Of a stretch of 64,000 nt of DNA, positions 1-9,022 are shown piece by piece. Source of the stretch: Amycolatopsis arida. Lineage in GTDB: Bacteria; Actinomycetota; Actinomycetes; Mycobacteriales; Pseudonocardiaceae. The DNA lies in assembly GCF_900115565.1 (NCBI RefSeq), contig NZ_FOWW01000002.1:98100-162099 (forward strand), given 5' to 3'. Within the stretch, counting starts at the first letter, position 1. Each line of letters starts with the position of its first letter. The position numbers and the translations under genes were made by a program. A model generated the notes under the pieces. It saw only the letters and a program-made list of their open reading frames with translations, ran no database searches and had not been told where the DNA came from.

Positions 1-119
1 CTGTGTTGAACGGCGAGCTCGCACGCTCGCTCGCGGACCCCTCCTCGCTGGCACTCGTCGGCGACGTTCGCCGGACCACTGTGTTCCATGGTGCGCTCGC
101 AGGCTCGCTCACGGACTCC
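1..119. repeat. Imperfect direct repeat downstream of cysM
   Basis: Two copies of a 41-bp sequence lie at 1-41 and 79-119, 78 bp apart. Both open with CTGTGTT, share GCTCGCA and GCTCGCTC blocks in the same register and end in CGGAC followed by CC. Nine central positions differ. No coding region covers them. The sequence between the copies (42-72) loosely resembles the insert seen in the GNAT pseudogene near 39 kb. They may be copies of a dispersed intergenic element. Confidence 0.5.
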
Positions 120-187
120 AGGTTAGGCCCGCGACCACACCGGGGCTTCCGGTGAAAACCCGGAGATCGTCCCTGGGCCACCGGGCG

Positions 188-1421
<1,234 letters not shown>

Positions 1422-1498
1422 GGATCTACCTCCGCTGGTTCGGGCCGGGTTCTGCTGAGGGCAGACGTTCGGGAACACCCTGGTATTCCCGGCGGGTG

Positions 1499-1960
1499 TC
1501 ACGCGTCGGGCGTGTCGTCCCGCCCGGTGTGGGCGAACATGTACGACTCCAGGATCTCGACGGACTCCTCGGTGACCACGCCGTCGACGATGCGGTACGA
1601 GCGGAACTCGTGCTCGTGCGGGTCGCGGGTGGAGACCAGGACGTAGTGGGCGTCCGGCTCCTGGGCGAGCGAGATGTCGGTGCGGGAAGGGTACGCCTCA
1701 GTCGCCGTGTGCGAGTGGTAGATGACCACCGGCACCTCGCCGTTCGCGTCCATCTCGCGGTAGAGCTTCAGCAGGTCGCCGGAGTCGAACTCGTAGAACG
1801 TCGGCGAGCGGGCGGCGTTGAGCATCGGGATGAACCGCTCCGGCCGGTCACTGCCCTCGGGGCCGGCGATCACGCCGCAGGCCTCGTCCGGGTGGTCCCT
1901 GCGGGCGTGCGCGACGATCGCGTCGACGAGGTCACGGCGGATGCGAAGCACGCCGCACAT
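1499..1960 (-). CDS. mec: JAMM-family metallohydrolase Mec (CysO-cysteine peptidase)
   Basis: A 153-residue Mov34/JAB1-type zinc peptidase that releases cysteine from CysO-cysteine. The JAMM signature is intact: the upstream glutamate sits in DEACGVIAG and the metal motif reads HSHTATEAYPSRTD (HxH, then S and D). I start it at the ATG at 1960, which gives MCGVLRI; an upstream in-frame ATG at 1987 would add nine residues without family support. It lies 77 bp upstream of cysO. It may also trim the Ser-Arg tail of the neighbouring CysO. Confidence 0.9.
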   Translation of the reverse strand: MCGVLRIRRDLVDAIVAHARRDHPDEACGVIAGPEGSDRPERFIPMLNAARSPTFYEFDSGDLLKLYREMDANGEVPVVIYHSHTATEAYPSRTDISLAQEPDAHYVLVSTRDPHEHEFRSYRIVDGVVTEESVEILESYMFAHTGRDDTPDA

Positions 1961-2022
1961 CTTACGGGTTGGACATCGGCTGTTCACACAGTGAGACGAG
2001 CCACGTCAGTGCCGCTCCGGCG

Positions 2023-3045
2023 TCAGCGCTCCTCGAACGCCTCGGGCCAGAGGTCGCGGTAGGCGCGCAGGCCCGCGGCGGCCCGCGCGGCCAGCAGGCC
2101 GTGCACCATGGCGCGGGCGAACACCCTGGCCGCCGCGGCGCAGAGCGCGTCCAGCGCCGCCGCGCGGGCGGCCGGGCCGATCCGGCCGCGCGCCTCCGGC
2201 AGCTCCCTCCGCCCGGTCGCCAGCGCGAACACCGTGTCCCCGTCGAACATCGTGTGCGCCGGCCGCACCGCACGGGCCAACCCGTCCTGCGCGGCCACCG
2301 CCAGCCGCCGGCACTCCGCCTTCGACAGCGCCGCGTCCACCGCCACCACACCGATCGTGGTGTTCAGCTCCGGCGCGGTGACCACCGGCCGCTCGGCCGC
2401 GCGCCGCGGCCACGCCGGCACGCCGAACTCGCCGCCGACCTCGTGGTCGGCCGCGAACGGCATCCCGGTCCCGTAGTCCACCGCCTCCCCGGCCGCGTTC
2501 ACCGCCGCGATCGCGCCGACCACGCCCCCGCCGTCCACCTCGCTGGCCGTACCGATGCCACCCTTGAGCGAGCCGATCCGCGCCCCCGCGCCGGCACCCA
2601 CGTTGCCCTGCGCCACCGGACCATCGGTGGCGGCGGCACAGGCGGCGTGGCCGAAGGCCGCGTCCGGGCGGTTGCCCCACGCGCTGCGCGGCAGGTCGAA
2701 CAGCACGGCGGCCGGCACGATCGGCACCACCTCGTGCGGCTCGGCCCCCACCGGGTAACCGAGCCGCCGCTCGCCCAGCCAGCGCACCACCCCGTCGGCC
2801 GCGGCCAGGCCGTAGGCGCTGCCGCCGGAAAGGCACACCGCGTTGACCCGCTGCACCAGGTTCTCCGGCTCGAGCAGGTTGGTCTCCCGGGTGCCGGGCG
2901 CACCACCACGCTGGTCGACCGCGCCGGTGGCCTCGTCCGGCACCAGCACCACCGTGGTGCCGCTGGCCCAGCCGTCCCCGAGCCGGTGGTGGTGGCCGAC
3001 CAGCACCCCCGGCACGTCGGTGATCGCGTTGTGGGGCCCGGTCAT
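2023..3045 (-). CDS. P1 (DmpA/N-terminal nucleophile) family peptidase
   Basis: A 340-residue member of the P1 family (L-aminopeptidase/D-esterase, DmpA type), which self-cleaves before a catalytic serine or threonine. Recognisable blocks are NAITDVPGVLVGHHH at the N-terminus, CLSGGSAYGLAAADG near residue 70, GNVGAGAGARIG near 145 and LNTTIGVVAVDA near 225, which would contain the new N-terminal nucleophile. It is the counterpart of Rv1333 by sequence and position. Its start lies 3 nt after the DUF2017 stop, so translation is probably coupled. The physiological substrate is unknown. Confidence 0.88.
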   Translation of the reverse strand: MTGPHNAITDVPGVLVGHHHRLGDGWASGTTVVLVPDEATGAVDQRGGAPGTRETNLLEPENLVQRVNAVCLSGGSAYGLAAADGVVRWLGERRLGYPVGAEPHEVVPIVPAAVLFDLPRSAWGNRPDAAFGHAACAAATDGPVAQGNVGAGAGARIGSLKGGIGTASEVDGGGVVGAIAAVNAAGEAVDYGTGMPFAADHEVGGEFGVPAWPRRAAERPVVTAPELNTTIGVVAVDAALSKAECRRLAVAAQDGLARAVRPAHTMFDGDTVFALATGRRELPEARGRIGPAARAAALDALCAAAARVFARAMVHGLLAARAAAGLRAYRDLWPEAFEER

Positions 3046-3048
3046 CGG

Positions 3049-3606
3049 CTACTCGGCCAGCGCCTGCACCAGGCTTTCCTGCACCCAGGTCAGCCAGTGG
3101 TACACGCCGAGGTGCGGGGCCCGCGGGTCGTCCTCGGGCAGCTCGTCGGGCATGTCCTCGGTGACGTCCAACGCGGTGCCCAGCGCCAGCCGGACGTCGT
3201 TGAGCGTCGACAGCCACGCGTCGGCCTCCTCGAGGCTGAGCTTGACGTCCCCGCCGGAGGGCGGCAGCGTGCGCAGCAGCACCTCCGCGACCCCGATCTT
3301 CGCCGTCAGCACCTCGGGCTCGTGCAGGGAGCGCAGCGCGGCCGCCGAGTCCAGCGCCTCCTTCGTCGGGTTGTCCGGGTCGAGCCGGTGGAAGTCGGGC
3401 AGCAGCCGGGACAGCACCGGGTCGTTCGGCGACTCCGAGGGGCCGGTACGGATCCCGGTCAGCTCGGCCAGCTCGTCCTGCGGCGCCTCCTCGGCCCGCG
3501 CGCGCAGCATGTCGTCGACCTGGCTGACCAGGCCACGCAGCACGGCGGCCTCCTGCTGCTCGAAGCCGGCGACGACCCTGGCTCCCTTGCGGCGCCAGCT
3601 CCTCAC
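3049..3606 (-). CDS. DUF2017 family protein (Rv1332-like)
   Basis: A 185-residue protein of unknown function found next to clpS in actinobacteria. I start it at the GTG at 3606, which overlaps the clpS stop codon as GTGA; open frame further upstream is only antisense or out-of-frame clpS sequence. It opens [19 protein letters not shown], has an acidic, leucine-rich helical middle, and closes with [19 protein letters not shown], which fits the family. The tight linkage suggests a link to ClpS/ClpCP proteolysis, but no activity can be assigned. Confidence 0.85.
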   Translation of the reverse strand: MRSWRRKGARVVAGFEQQEAAVLRGLVSQVDDMLRARAEEAPQDELAELTGIRTGPSESPNDPVLSRLLPDFHRLDPDNPTKEALDSAAALRSLHEPEVLTAKIGVAEVLLRTLPPSGGDVKLSLEEADAWLSTLNDVRLALGTALDVTEDMPDELPEDDPRAPHLGVYHWLTWVQESLVQALAE

Positions 3607-3887
3607 GGCTGCTCCATCGTGGCCCACAGCCCCGCGGCGTGCAGCTTCGCGACGTCGCCCTCCACCTTCTCCTTGGTACCGGAGGACACCGCGGCCTTTC
3701 CCTTGTGGTGCACGTCGAGCATCAACTTGGTGGCGTGCTCCCGGCTGTACCCGAAGATCTTCTGGAACACGTAGGTAACGTACGACATCAGGTTCACCGG
3801 GTCGTTCCACACGATCGTCTGCCACGGTCTGTCCTCGGCACCCACATCGGCACCGAGTGTCTGTTCGGCCTCGACAGGCGTGGTCAT
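3603..3887 (-). CDS. clpS: ATP-dependent Clp protease adaptor ClpS
   Basis: A 94-residue adaptor that delivers N-degron substrates to ClpC/ClpA. The binding fold is visible as [24 protein letters not shown], with the conserved asparagine-aspartate-proline turn and a V/M-lined pocket, followed by [17 protein letters not shown] with the conserved histidines. It is the first gene of the leftward run and is divergent from pncB across 98 bp. The GTGA junction with the DUF2017 gene indicates translational coupling. Confidence 0.95.
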   Translation of the reverse strand: MTTPVEAEQTLGADVGAEDRPWQTIVWNDPVNLMSYVTYVFQKIFGYSREHATKLMLDVHHKGKAAVSSGTKEKVEGDVAKLHAAGLWATMEQP

Positions 3888-3985
3888 ATCCCCATGGTGT
3901 CACGGACCGCACCGGGTGTGGCGCGGCAGGGCGACCGTGTGAGTGATGGGATCATCGTCGCGGGTAACCGCCTAGGCTCTGCCGC

Positions 3986-5281
3986 ATGGTTGTCGATCCC
4001 GCCGCGCCGAGCACGGCCCTGCTCACCGACCACTACGAGCTCACCATGCTGGCCAGCGCGCTGGCCGACGGCACCGGCGACCGCACGTGCGTGTTCGAGG
4101 TCTTCGCCCGCCGGCTTCCCGACGGCCGCCGCTACGGCGTGGTCGCCGGCACCGAGCGGTTGCTGTCGGCCATCACCGACTTCCGGTTCACCGACGCCGA
4201 GCTGGCCCAGCTGGAGGCCACCGCCGTCGTCGGCGCGGACACCCTGGCGTGGCTGGCCGACTACTCCTTCTCCGGCGAGATCGACGGCTACCCCGAGGGA
4301 GAGCTGTACTTCCCTGGCTCCCCGGTGCTCACCGTGCGCGGCACCTTCGCCGAGGCCGTGGTGCTGGAGACCCTGGCGCTGTCGATCCTCAACCACGACA
4401 GCGCGATCGCCTCGGCCGCCGCGCGGATGACCGGTGCCGCCAACAGCCGGCCGATCATCGAGATGGGTGGCCGGCGCACCCACGAGCACGCCGCGGTGGC
4501 CGCCGCGCGCGCCGCGTACCTCGCCGGCTTCGCCGCCACCTCGAACCTGGAGGCCGGCCGCCGGTACGGCATCCCCACCCGCGGCACCGTCGCGCACGCG
4601 TTCATGCTGCTGCACGACGACGAGGAGGAGGCGTTCCGGGCGCAGGTGCGCAAGCTCGGCGCGGACACCACACTGCTGGTGGACACCTACGACATCACCG
4701 CCGGGATCGAGGCCGCGGTCCGGGTCGCCGGCGCCGAGCTGGGCGCGATCCGCATCGACTCCGGCGACGTCGGCCCGCTGGCCCGCAGGGCCAGGGAGCA
4801 GCTCGACGCGCTGGGCGCGAAGGACACCCGAATCATCGTGTCCGGCGACCTCGACGAGTACGCGATCGCCGCGCTGCGAGCGGAGCCGGTGGACGCCTAC
4901 GGGGTGGGCACCTCCGTGGTGACCGGCTCCGGCGCGCCGACCGCGGGCATGGTCTACAAGCTGGTCGAGGTCGACGGCCGGCCGGTGGCCAAGCGCAGCG
5001 CGTACAAGGAGTCCCGCGGCGGCCGCAAGGCCGCGCTGCGCCGGCACAAGGAGACCGGCACCGCGCTGGAGGAGGTGATCCACCGCGCCGGTGAGCCGCC
5101 CGAGCGCGGCCCGCACGACCGGGAGCTGCAGATCCCGCTGATGCGGAGTGGACAAATCGTCGACGACCTGCCCACCCTGGATGACGGAAGGCAACGCCTG
5201 CGCCGGGCACTGGTGAGCCTGCCGTGGGAGGGACTGAAGCTCTCCTCCGGCGAGCCCGCGATCCCGACGGTGTTCCGCTGA
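3986..5281 (+). CDS. pncB: Nicotinate phosphoribosyltransferase
   Basis: A 431-residue enzyme converting nicotinate and PRPP to nicotinate mononucleotide in NAD salvage. Family marks are LTDHYELTMLASAL at the N-terminus, RPIIEMGGRRTHEH near 155, GTVAHAF near 195 (the position of the phosphorylated histidine), IRIDSGDVGPLARRAR near 255 and the phosphate loop GVGTSVVTGSGAP near 305. pncA follows after 20 bp, so the two make a nicotinamide-to-NaMN salvage pair. Divergent placement from clpS matches mycobacterial pncB1. Confidence 0.95.
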   Translation: MVVDPAAPSTALLTDHYELTMLASALADGTGDRTCVFEVFARRLPDGRRYGVVAGTERLLSAITDFRFTDAELAQLEATAVVGADTLAWLADYSFSGEIDGYPEGELYFPGSPVLTVRGTFAEAVVLETLALSILNHDSAIASAAARMTGAANSRPIIEMGGRRTHEHAAVAAARAAYLAGFAATSNLEAGRRYGIPTRGTVAHAFMLLHDDEEEAFRAQVRKLGADTTLLVDTYDITAGIEAAVRVAGAELGAIRIDSGDVGPLARRAREQLDALGAKDTRIIVSGDLDEYAIAALRAEPVDAYGVGTSVVTGSGAPTAGMVYKLVEVDGRPVAKRSAYKESRGGRKAALRRHKETGTALEEVIHRAGEPPERGPHDRELQIPLMRSGQIVDDLPTLDDGRQRLRRALVSLPWEGLKLSSGEPAIPTVFR

Positions 5282-5301
5282 CGAGAACGGAAGGTCGCGA
5301 G

Positions 5302-5874
5302 ATGGCTACCGCACTGATCGTGGTGGACGTGCAGAACGACTTCTGCGAGGGCGGGGCGCTGGCCGTCGCCGGGGGCGCCGCGACCGCCGCCGACATCTCC
5401 GCCCACCTCGCCGAGAGCGACTACCCGTACGTGGTGGCGACCCGGGACTACCACATCGACCCCGGGGCGCACTTCAGCGAGCGGCCGGACTTCGTGCGGT
5501 CGTGGCCACCGCACTGCGTCGCCGGCAGCCCCGGCTCGTCGTTCCACCCCGAACTGGACGTCGGCCCGGTGCGGTCCGTGTTCTCCAAGGGCCAGTACAG
5601 CGACGGCTACTCCGGCTTCGAGGGCCACACCGGCACCGGCGAGGGCCTCGCCGACTGGCTGCGCGAGCGCAGCGTCGACACGGTCGATCTCGTCGGCATC
5701 GCCACCGACCACTGCGTGCGGGCCACCGCGCTGGACGCCGCCCGCGCCGGCTTCACCACCCGGGTACTGCTCGACCTCACCGCCGGCGTCTCCCGGTCCA
5801 CCGTGGACACGGCGCTGGCGGAGCTGCGGTCGGCCGGGGTGGAGCTGGTGGGCACGCCCAGGGTCGCCTCGTGA
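5302..5874 (+). CDS. pncA: Nicotinamidase/pyrazinamidase
   Basis: A 190-residue cysteine hydrolase (isochorismatase fold) deamidating nicotinamide to nicotinate. The catalytic triad is complete: aspartate in IVVDVQNDF, lysine in FSKGQYSDGYSGF and cysteine in GIATDHCVRATA. Metal-binding histidines lie in TRDYHIDPGAHF. I start at the ATG at 5302, preceded by an AAGG-containing Shine-Dalgarno sequence; the frame runs open upstream but overlaps pncB. It acts directly upstream of the product of pncB in NAD recycling. Confidence 0.95.
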   Translation: MATALIVVDVQNDFCEGGALAVAGGAATAADISAHLAESDYPYVVATRDYHIDPGAHFSERPDFVRSWPPHCVAGSPGSSFHPELDVGPVRSVFSKGQYSDGYSGFEGHTGTGEGLADWLRERSVDTVDLVGIATDHCVRATALDAARAGFTTRVLLDLTAGVSRSTVDTALAELRSAGVELVGTPRVAS

Positions 5875-5904
5875 CGGCGGGGTGAGGTCGGTGGTGACGT
5901 CATC

Positions 5905-5970
5905 GTGAGGCAGTGGTCCCGGTGAGGCAGTGGTCAGAGTGAGGCAGTGGTTTCGGTGAAGCAGTGGCTG
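5905..5970 (+). repeat. 17-bp tandem repeat (3.9 copies) running into the aldolase start codon
   Basis: Three full units begin at 5905, 5922 and 5939, each opening GTGAGGCAGTGGT. A fourth, partial unit at 5956-5970 (GTGAAGCAGTGG) forms the first codons of the aldolase gene. The period of 17 is not a multiple of three, so the upstream copies cannot be in-frame duplications of its N-terminus. Each unit brings a GTGAGG that can serve as a weak Shine-Dalgarno or as an alternative GTG start. Confidence 0.75.
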
Positions 5971-6588
5971 GACCGGTACCGCCTGGTGGTCATCCTGCGC
6001 GGCGACACGGCCGAGCACGTACCCGACAGAGCGGCGGTCCTCTACTCCTCGGGGGTGCGGCTGCTCGAGGTCGCCCTCACCACGCCGGGCGCGGTCGGGG
6101 CGCTGGCCGACGTCAGGCGCGAGCTGCCGCCCGATGCGAAGGTCGGCGCCGGCAGCGTACGGGTCCCCGCGGACGTCGACACCGCGGCCGACGCGGGCGC
6201 CGACTTCCTGGTCACCCCGACCGTGCGGCCCGACGTGCTGGCCAGGGCGGACGAGCGCGGCCTTCCGGTGCTGGCCGGCGCGCTGACCCCGACGGAGATC
6301 GACCAGGCGTGGCGGCTCGGCGCGGCCGCGGTGAAGGTGTTCCCGGTGTCGGCGGTGGGCGGGGTGGACTACGTGCGCGCGGTGCGCGCCCCGCTGCCCG
6401 ACGTCCCGCTCGTGCCGACCGGGGGCGTGCGGTGCGCGGACGTGGCCGAGTACCTCGCCGCCGGCGCGGTGGCGGTGGCCGTCGCGACGTCGCTGCTGGG
6501 TGACGCGCTGGCCGGTGGGGACGTGGACGCGCTGGCCGCGAGGGCCGAGGGCTTCGTCACCGCGGCGGCCGGGTTCGCCCGGCACTGA
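5956..6588 (+). CDS. eda: KDPG/KHG-type class I aldolase
   Basis: A 210-residue TIM-barrel aldolase expected to cleave 2-keto-3-deoxy-6-phosphogluconate (Entner-Doudoroff) or a related 2-keto-3-deoxy sugar acid. It has the N-terminal VVILRGDTAEH block, GAGSVRVPADVDTAADAGADFLVTPT, the Schiff-base lysine in AAVKVFPVSAVGG, and the phosphate-binding PTGGVRCADVAEYLAAGAVAVAV. I use the GTG at 5956, the fourth copy of the 17-bp repeat; a GTG at 5947 would add three residues. No kinase or dehydratase of the pathway lies beside it, so the natural substrate is open. Confidence 0.85.
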   Translation: MKQWLDRYRLVVILRGDTAEHVPDRAAVLYSSGVRLLEVALTTPGAVGALADVRRELPPDAKVGAGSVRVPADVDTAADAGADFLVTPTVRPDVLARADERGLPVLAGALTPTEIDQAWRLGAAAVKVFPVSAVGGVDYVRAVRAPLPDVPLVPTGGVRCADVAEYLAAGAVAVAVATSLLGDALAGGDVDALAARAEGFVTAAAGFARH

Positions 6589-6670
6589 CACGCGCTCGGC
6601 GTGCTAGGGTCACGGCCACGGCCGCCCGCGCCGCCGGGCGGCGTACTGGGGTGAAGTCGCGGAGGTCGTC

Positions 6671-7525
6671 ATGGCTGGCCGGGCGTTGGTCCTGGGCGCC
6701 GGGGGAATGTCGGGTGTCGCCTGGGAAGCGGGACTACTGGTGGGGCTGGCGGAGGCCGGCGTCGATCCGGGAGGCTTCGACTTCGTCGTCGGCACCTCGA
6801 GCGGCGCCATCGTGGCCGCGGCGCTCGGTGGCGATACCCGGCTGACCGACCTGTACGACCGCCAGTGCGGTCCTGGCTCGCCGGCCATGAAGCGGACGAT
6901 GCAGATCGACGTGCCCGAGCTGGACCGGCGGCTCACCCTGGCGGTGGACGGCGCGCGGGACGGCACCGAGATGCGGCGCCGGATGGGTGAGCTGGCCCGG
7001 CGGGAGCAGCCGCTGCCCGCGGACGAGTTCCGCGCGCTGATCGCCGCCGAGTTGCCCGCCGACACCTGGCCCGAGCAACGGGTGGGAATGGTCGCGGTGG
7101 ACACCGAGAGCGGCGAGCCGCGAATCCTGGAGCGGGCCCCCGACCTCCCGCTGGCCGACGTCGTGGCGGCGAGCTGCGCGATCCCCGGGGTGTGGCCCGC
7201 GGTCCCGCTGGGCGACCGGACGTACATGGACGCGGGCACGCGATCGAACGAGAACCTCGACCTGGTGACGGGCTTCGAGCGGGTGGTGGTGCTCTCGCCG
7301 TGCGGCGTGCACGCCCCCTCCCTCTGGATGGGTGTGTCCCTGCGGCGGGCGATGAAGCAGCTGCGCGCCGACGGGTGCGAGGTGCTCGTGGTGGAGCCCG
7401 ACCTCGACACCGGCGACCACATCCGGGCGAACCTGCTCGACCCCACCGCCGGCGCGCCCGCCGCGCGCGCCGGCCGGGCCCAGGCCGGCGAGGTCGCCGG
7501 GACGGTGGCGGACTTCCTGGGCTGA
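6671..7525 (+). CDS. Patatin-like phospholipase/acyl hydrolase
   Basis: A 284-residue patatin-domain hydrolase. The oxyanion-hole glycines are in VLGAGGMSGVAWEAG (residues 8-22), the nucleophile serine in GTSSGA (about 42-47), and the dyad aspartate probably in YMDAG near residue 187. No signal peptide or membrane segment is apparent, so it is likely cytoplasmic or peripheral. Substrate could be phospholipid or another acyl ester. It converges with the P450 gene, whose end lies 38 bp away, and I do not count it as part of the biosynthetic cluster. Confidence 0.88.
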   Translation: MAGRALVLGAGGMSGVAWEAGLLVGLAEAGVDPGGFDFVVGTSSGAIVAAALGGDTRLTDLYDRQCGPGSPAMKRTMQIDVPELDRRLTLAVDGARDGTEMRRRMGELARREQPLPADEFRALIAAELPADTWPEQRVGMVAVDTESGEPRILERAPDLPLADVVAASCAIPGVWPAVPLGDRTYMDAGTRSNENLDLVTGFERVVVLSPCGVHAPSLWMGVSLRRAMKQLRADGCEVLVVEPDLDTGDHIRANLLDPTAGAPAARAGRAQAGEVAGTVADFLG

Positions 7526-7563
7526 CCGGGAAACCGGAAGGCCGGCGACGCGCGGCGGTCGGC

Positions 7564-8697
7564 TCAGAGCAGCAACGGCAGCCGCACCGGCTGGCGGAAG
7601 GTCCCGCCCGCCACCGGGGGCACGCCTCCGCCAGGGGATCGGGCGGCGGGAAACCGGGCCAGGAACCGGCCGAGGACGTCCTCGGCGAGACCGAGCGCAT
7701 ACCCGCTGCCGGGGCAGGCGTGCGCGCCGTGCCCGAAGCTCACGCTCGCCGCCTGGCTCCGTTTGGGGTCGAAGGCCGCCGCGGCGGGGAACACCTCCTC
7801 GTCCCGGTTGGCGCTGGCCAGCAACACCTTCACCGGAGCGCCCTCGGGCAGCCCCACCCCGGCGAGGATGGTGTCCCTGGCGGCGAACCGCACGGTGTCG
7901 TGCTGCGGCGGCTCGTACCGCAACACCTCGCGCAGGAAGGGGCGCAGCAGCGCCGGCCGGCGGGCGATCCGGTCCCGCCACATGGGGAACCGCAGCAGGC
8001 ACACCATCGCGTTGGCCAGCAGCGCGGTCGACGTCCGCGCCCCGGCGGCGAGCGTGAGCAGGGTGAGCGACACGGCCTCCTCCCGCGGGAGGTCACATCC
8101 GGCCAGCGCGCGCAGCAGCGATCCGGCCGGCGGGCGCCCGGCGAGCAGGTCCGCCAGGTAGCCGGCGAGCTCGGTCCGGGTGTGGCTGGCGGCGGCGTAC
8201 CCGCCCCGGCTGCCGTCGAGATGCCGCAACAGGTGGGCGACCCGCGTGACGACGAAGTCGTGGTCACCCGGCGGAACACCGACGAACTCGGTGGTGACCA
8301 GCAGCGGGACCCGGGCGGCGACATCGGCGACGAACTCGACGGCCGCGCCCTCGCCGAGCCCGTCCAGCACCCCGGGCAGCACGCCCGCGGCGGCGGCCCG
8401 GAAGCCCCGGTTGCCGAGCCGACCGGCCAGCAGCGCCGCCAGCAGGGCCCGCTGACGGGCGTGCCGCGGACCGTCGAGGTCGAGCAGGGTCTCCCCGAAC
8501 ACCTGCCGGCTCACCCGGAACGGGTAGCGCACAGTGAAGTCGGCACCGGCGAGGCACGCCCGCACGTCCCGGTGCCGGCTCACGCAGAACATCCCGATCT
8601 CGGCCGCCCACCACACCGGCTGTTCGCGCCGCAGCCGGGCGTAGCTCGGCCAGGGATCGCGCTCGAAGTCCCGACCGAGAAAATCCAGTGGCCTCAT
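7564..8697 (-). CDS. Cytochrome P450, probable partner of the adjacent carrier protein
   Basis: A 377-residue bacterial P450. The heme-thiolate loop SFGHGAHACPG places the ligand at Cys328, and the K-helix ExxR is E257-R260 (REVLRYEPP). The I-helix oxygen-activation motif reads A218-G-A-R-T-S, with arginine where the family almost always has Asp or Glu. The chain is short for the family. Its ATG overlaps the stop of the carrier-protein gene (ATGA), so the two are made together. In other systems, P450s encoded with stand-alone carrier proteins hydroxylate carrier-bound amino acids, which is what I infer here. Confidence 0.9.
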   Translation of the reverse strand: MRPLDFLGRDFERDPWPSYARLRREQPVWWAAEIGMFCVSRHRDVRACLAGADFTVRYPFRVSRQVFGETLLDLDGPRHARQRALLAALLAGRLGNRGFRAAAAGVLPGVLDGLGEGAAVEFVADVAARVPLLVTTEFVGVPPGDHDFVVTRVAHLLRHLDGSRGGYAAASHTRTELAGYLADLLAGRPPAGSLLRALAGCDLPREEAVSLTLLTLAAGARTSTALLANAMVCLLRFPMWRDRIARRPALLRPFLREVLRYEPPQHDTVRFAARDTILAGVGLPEGAPVKVLLASANRDEEVFPAAAAFDPKRSQAASVSFGHGAHACPGSGYALGLAEDVLGRFLARFPAARSPGGGVPPVAGGTFRQPVRLPLLL

Positions 8698-8954
8698 TTC
8701 GGCTCGATGAACCGCGAATACATGACGTCGATGCTGGAGAACGCATCGATGGTCGCCGTTTCCAGGTCGATCTCCGCACCGAGCAGGTCCTCGAGGAAGA
8801 TGACCACCCTGGTCATGCTCAGCGAATCCAGTGCGCCCAGGTCGAAGAGATTGTCCCCGGGGGCGATCGAATCCGTGTCGAACCCGGGCTTGAGCTCACC
8901 GACGAACTTCTTGAACCGGCGCTCGAACTCGGCCCGGTCGACGATTTCGGTCAT
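8694..8954 (-). CDS. Stand-alone acyl/peptidyl carrier protein
   Basis: An 86-residue four-helix carrier. The phosphopantetheine attachment site is Ser44 in LFDLGALDSLSMTRVV. The C-terminal helices are acidic. I start it at the ATG at 8954, giving MTEIVDRAEF; more upstream sequence lacks family character. It is divergently arranged with the adenylation gene (68 bp between starts) and overlaps the P450. It is the only carrier protein in the window, so it is the likely acceptor for both amino-acid-activating enzymes at 9-11.6 kb. Confidence 0.88.
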   Translation of the reverse strand: MTEIVDRAEFERRFKKFVGELKPGFDTDSIAPGDNLFDLGALDSLSMTRVVIFLEDLLGAEIDLETATIDAFSSIDVMYSRFIEPK

Positions 8955-9022
8955 CCGCGGCAAACTCCCCCAGCGTGCCGTTTCCCACACTTTCCCCGAA
9001 CGGTACTTGGTAGACTGAACCG

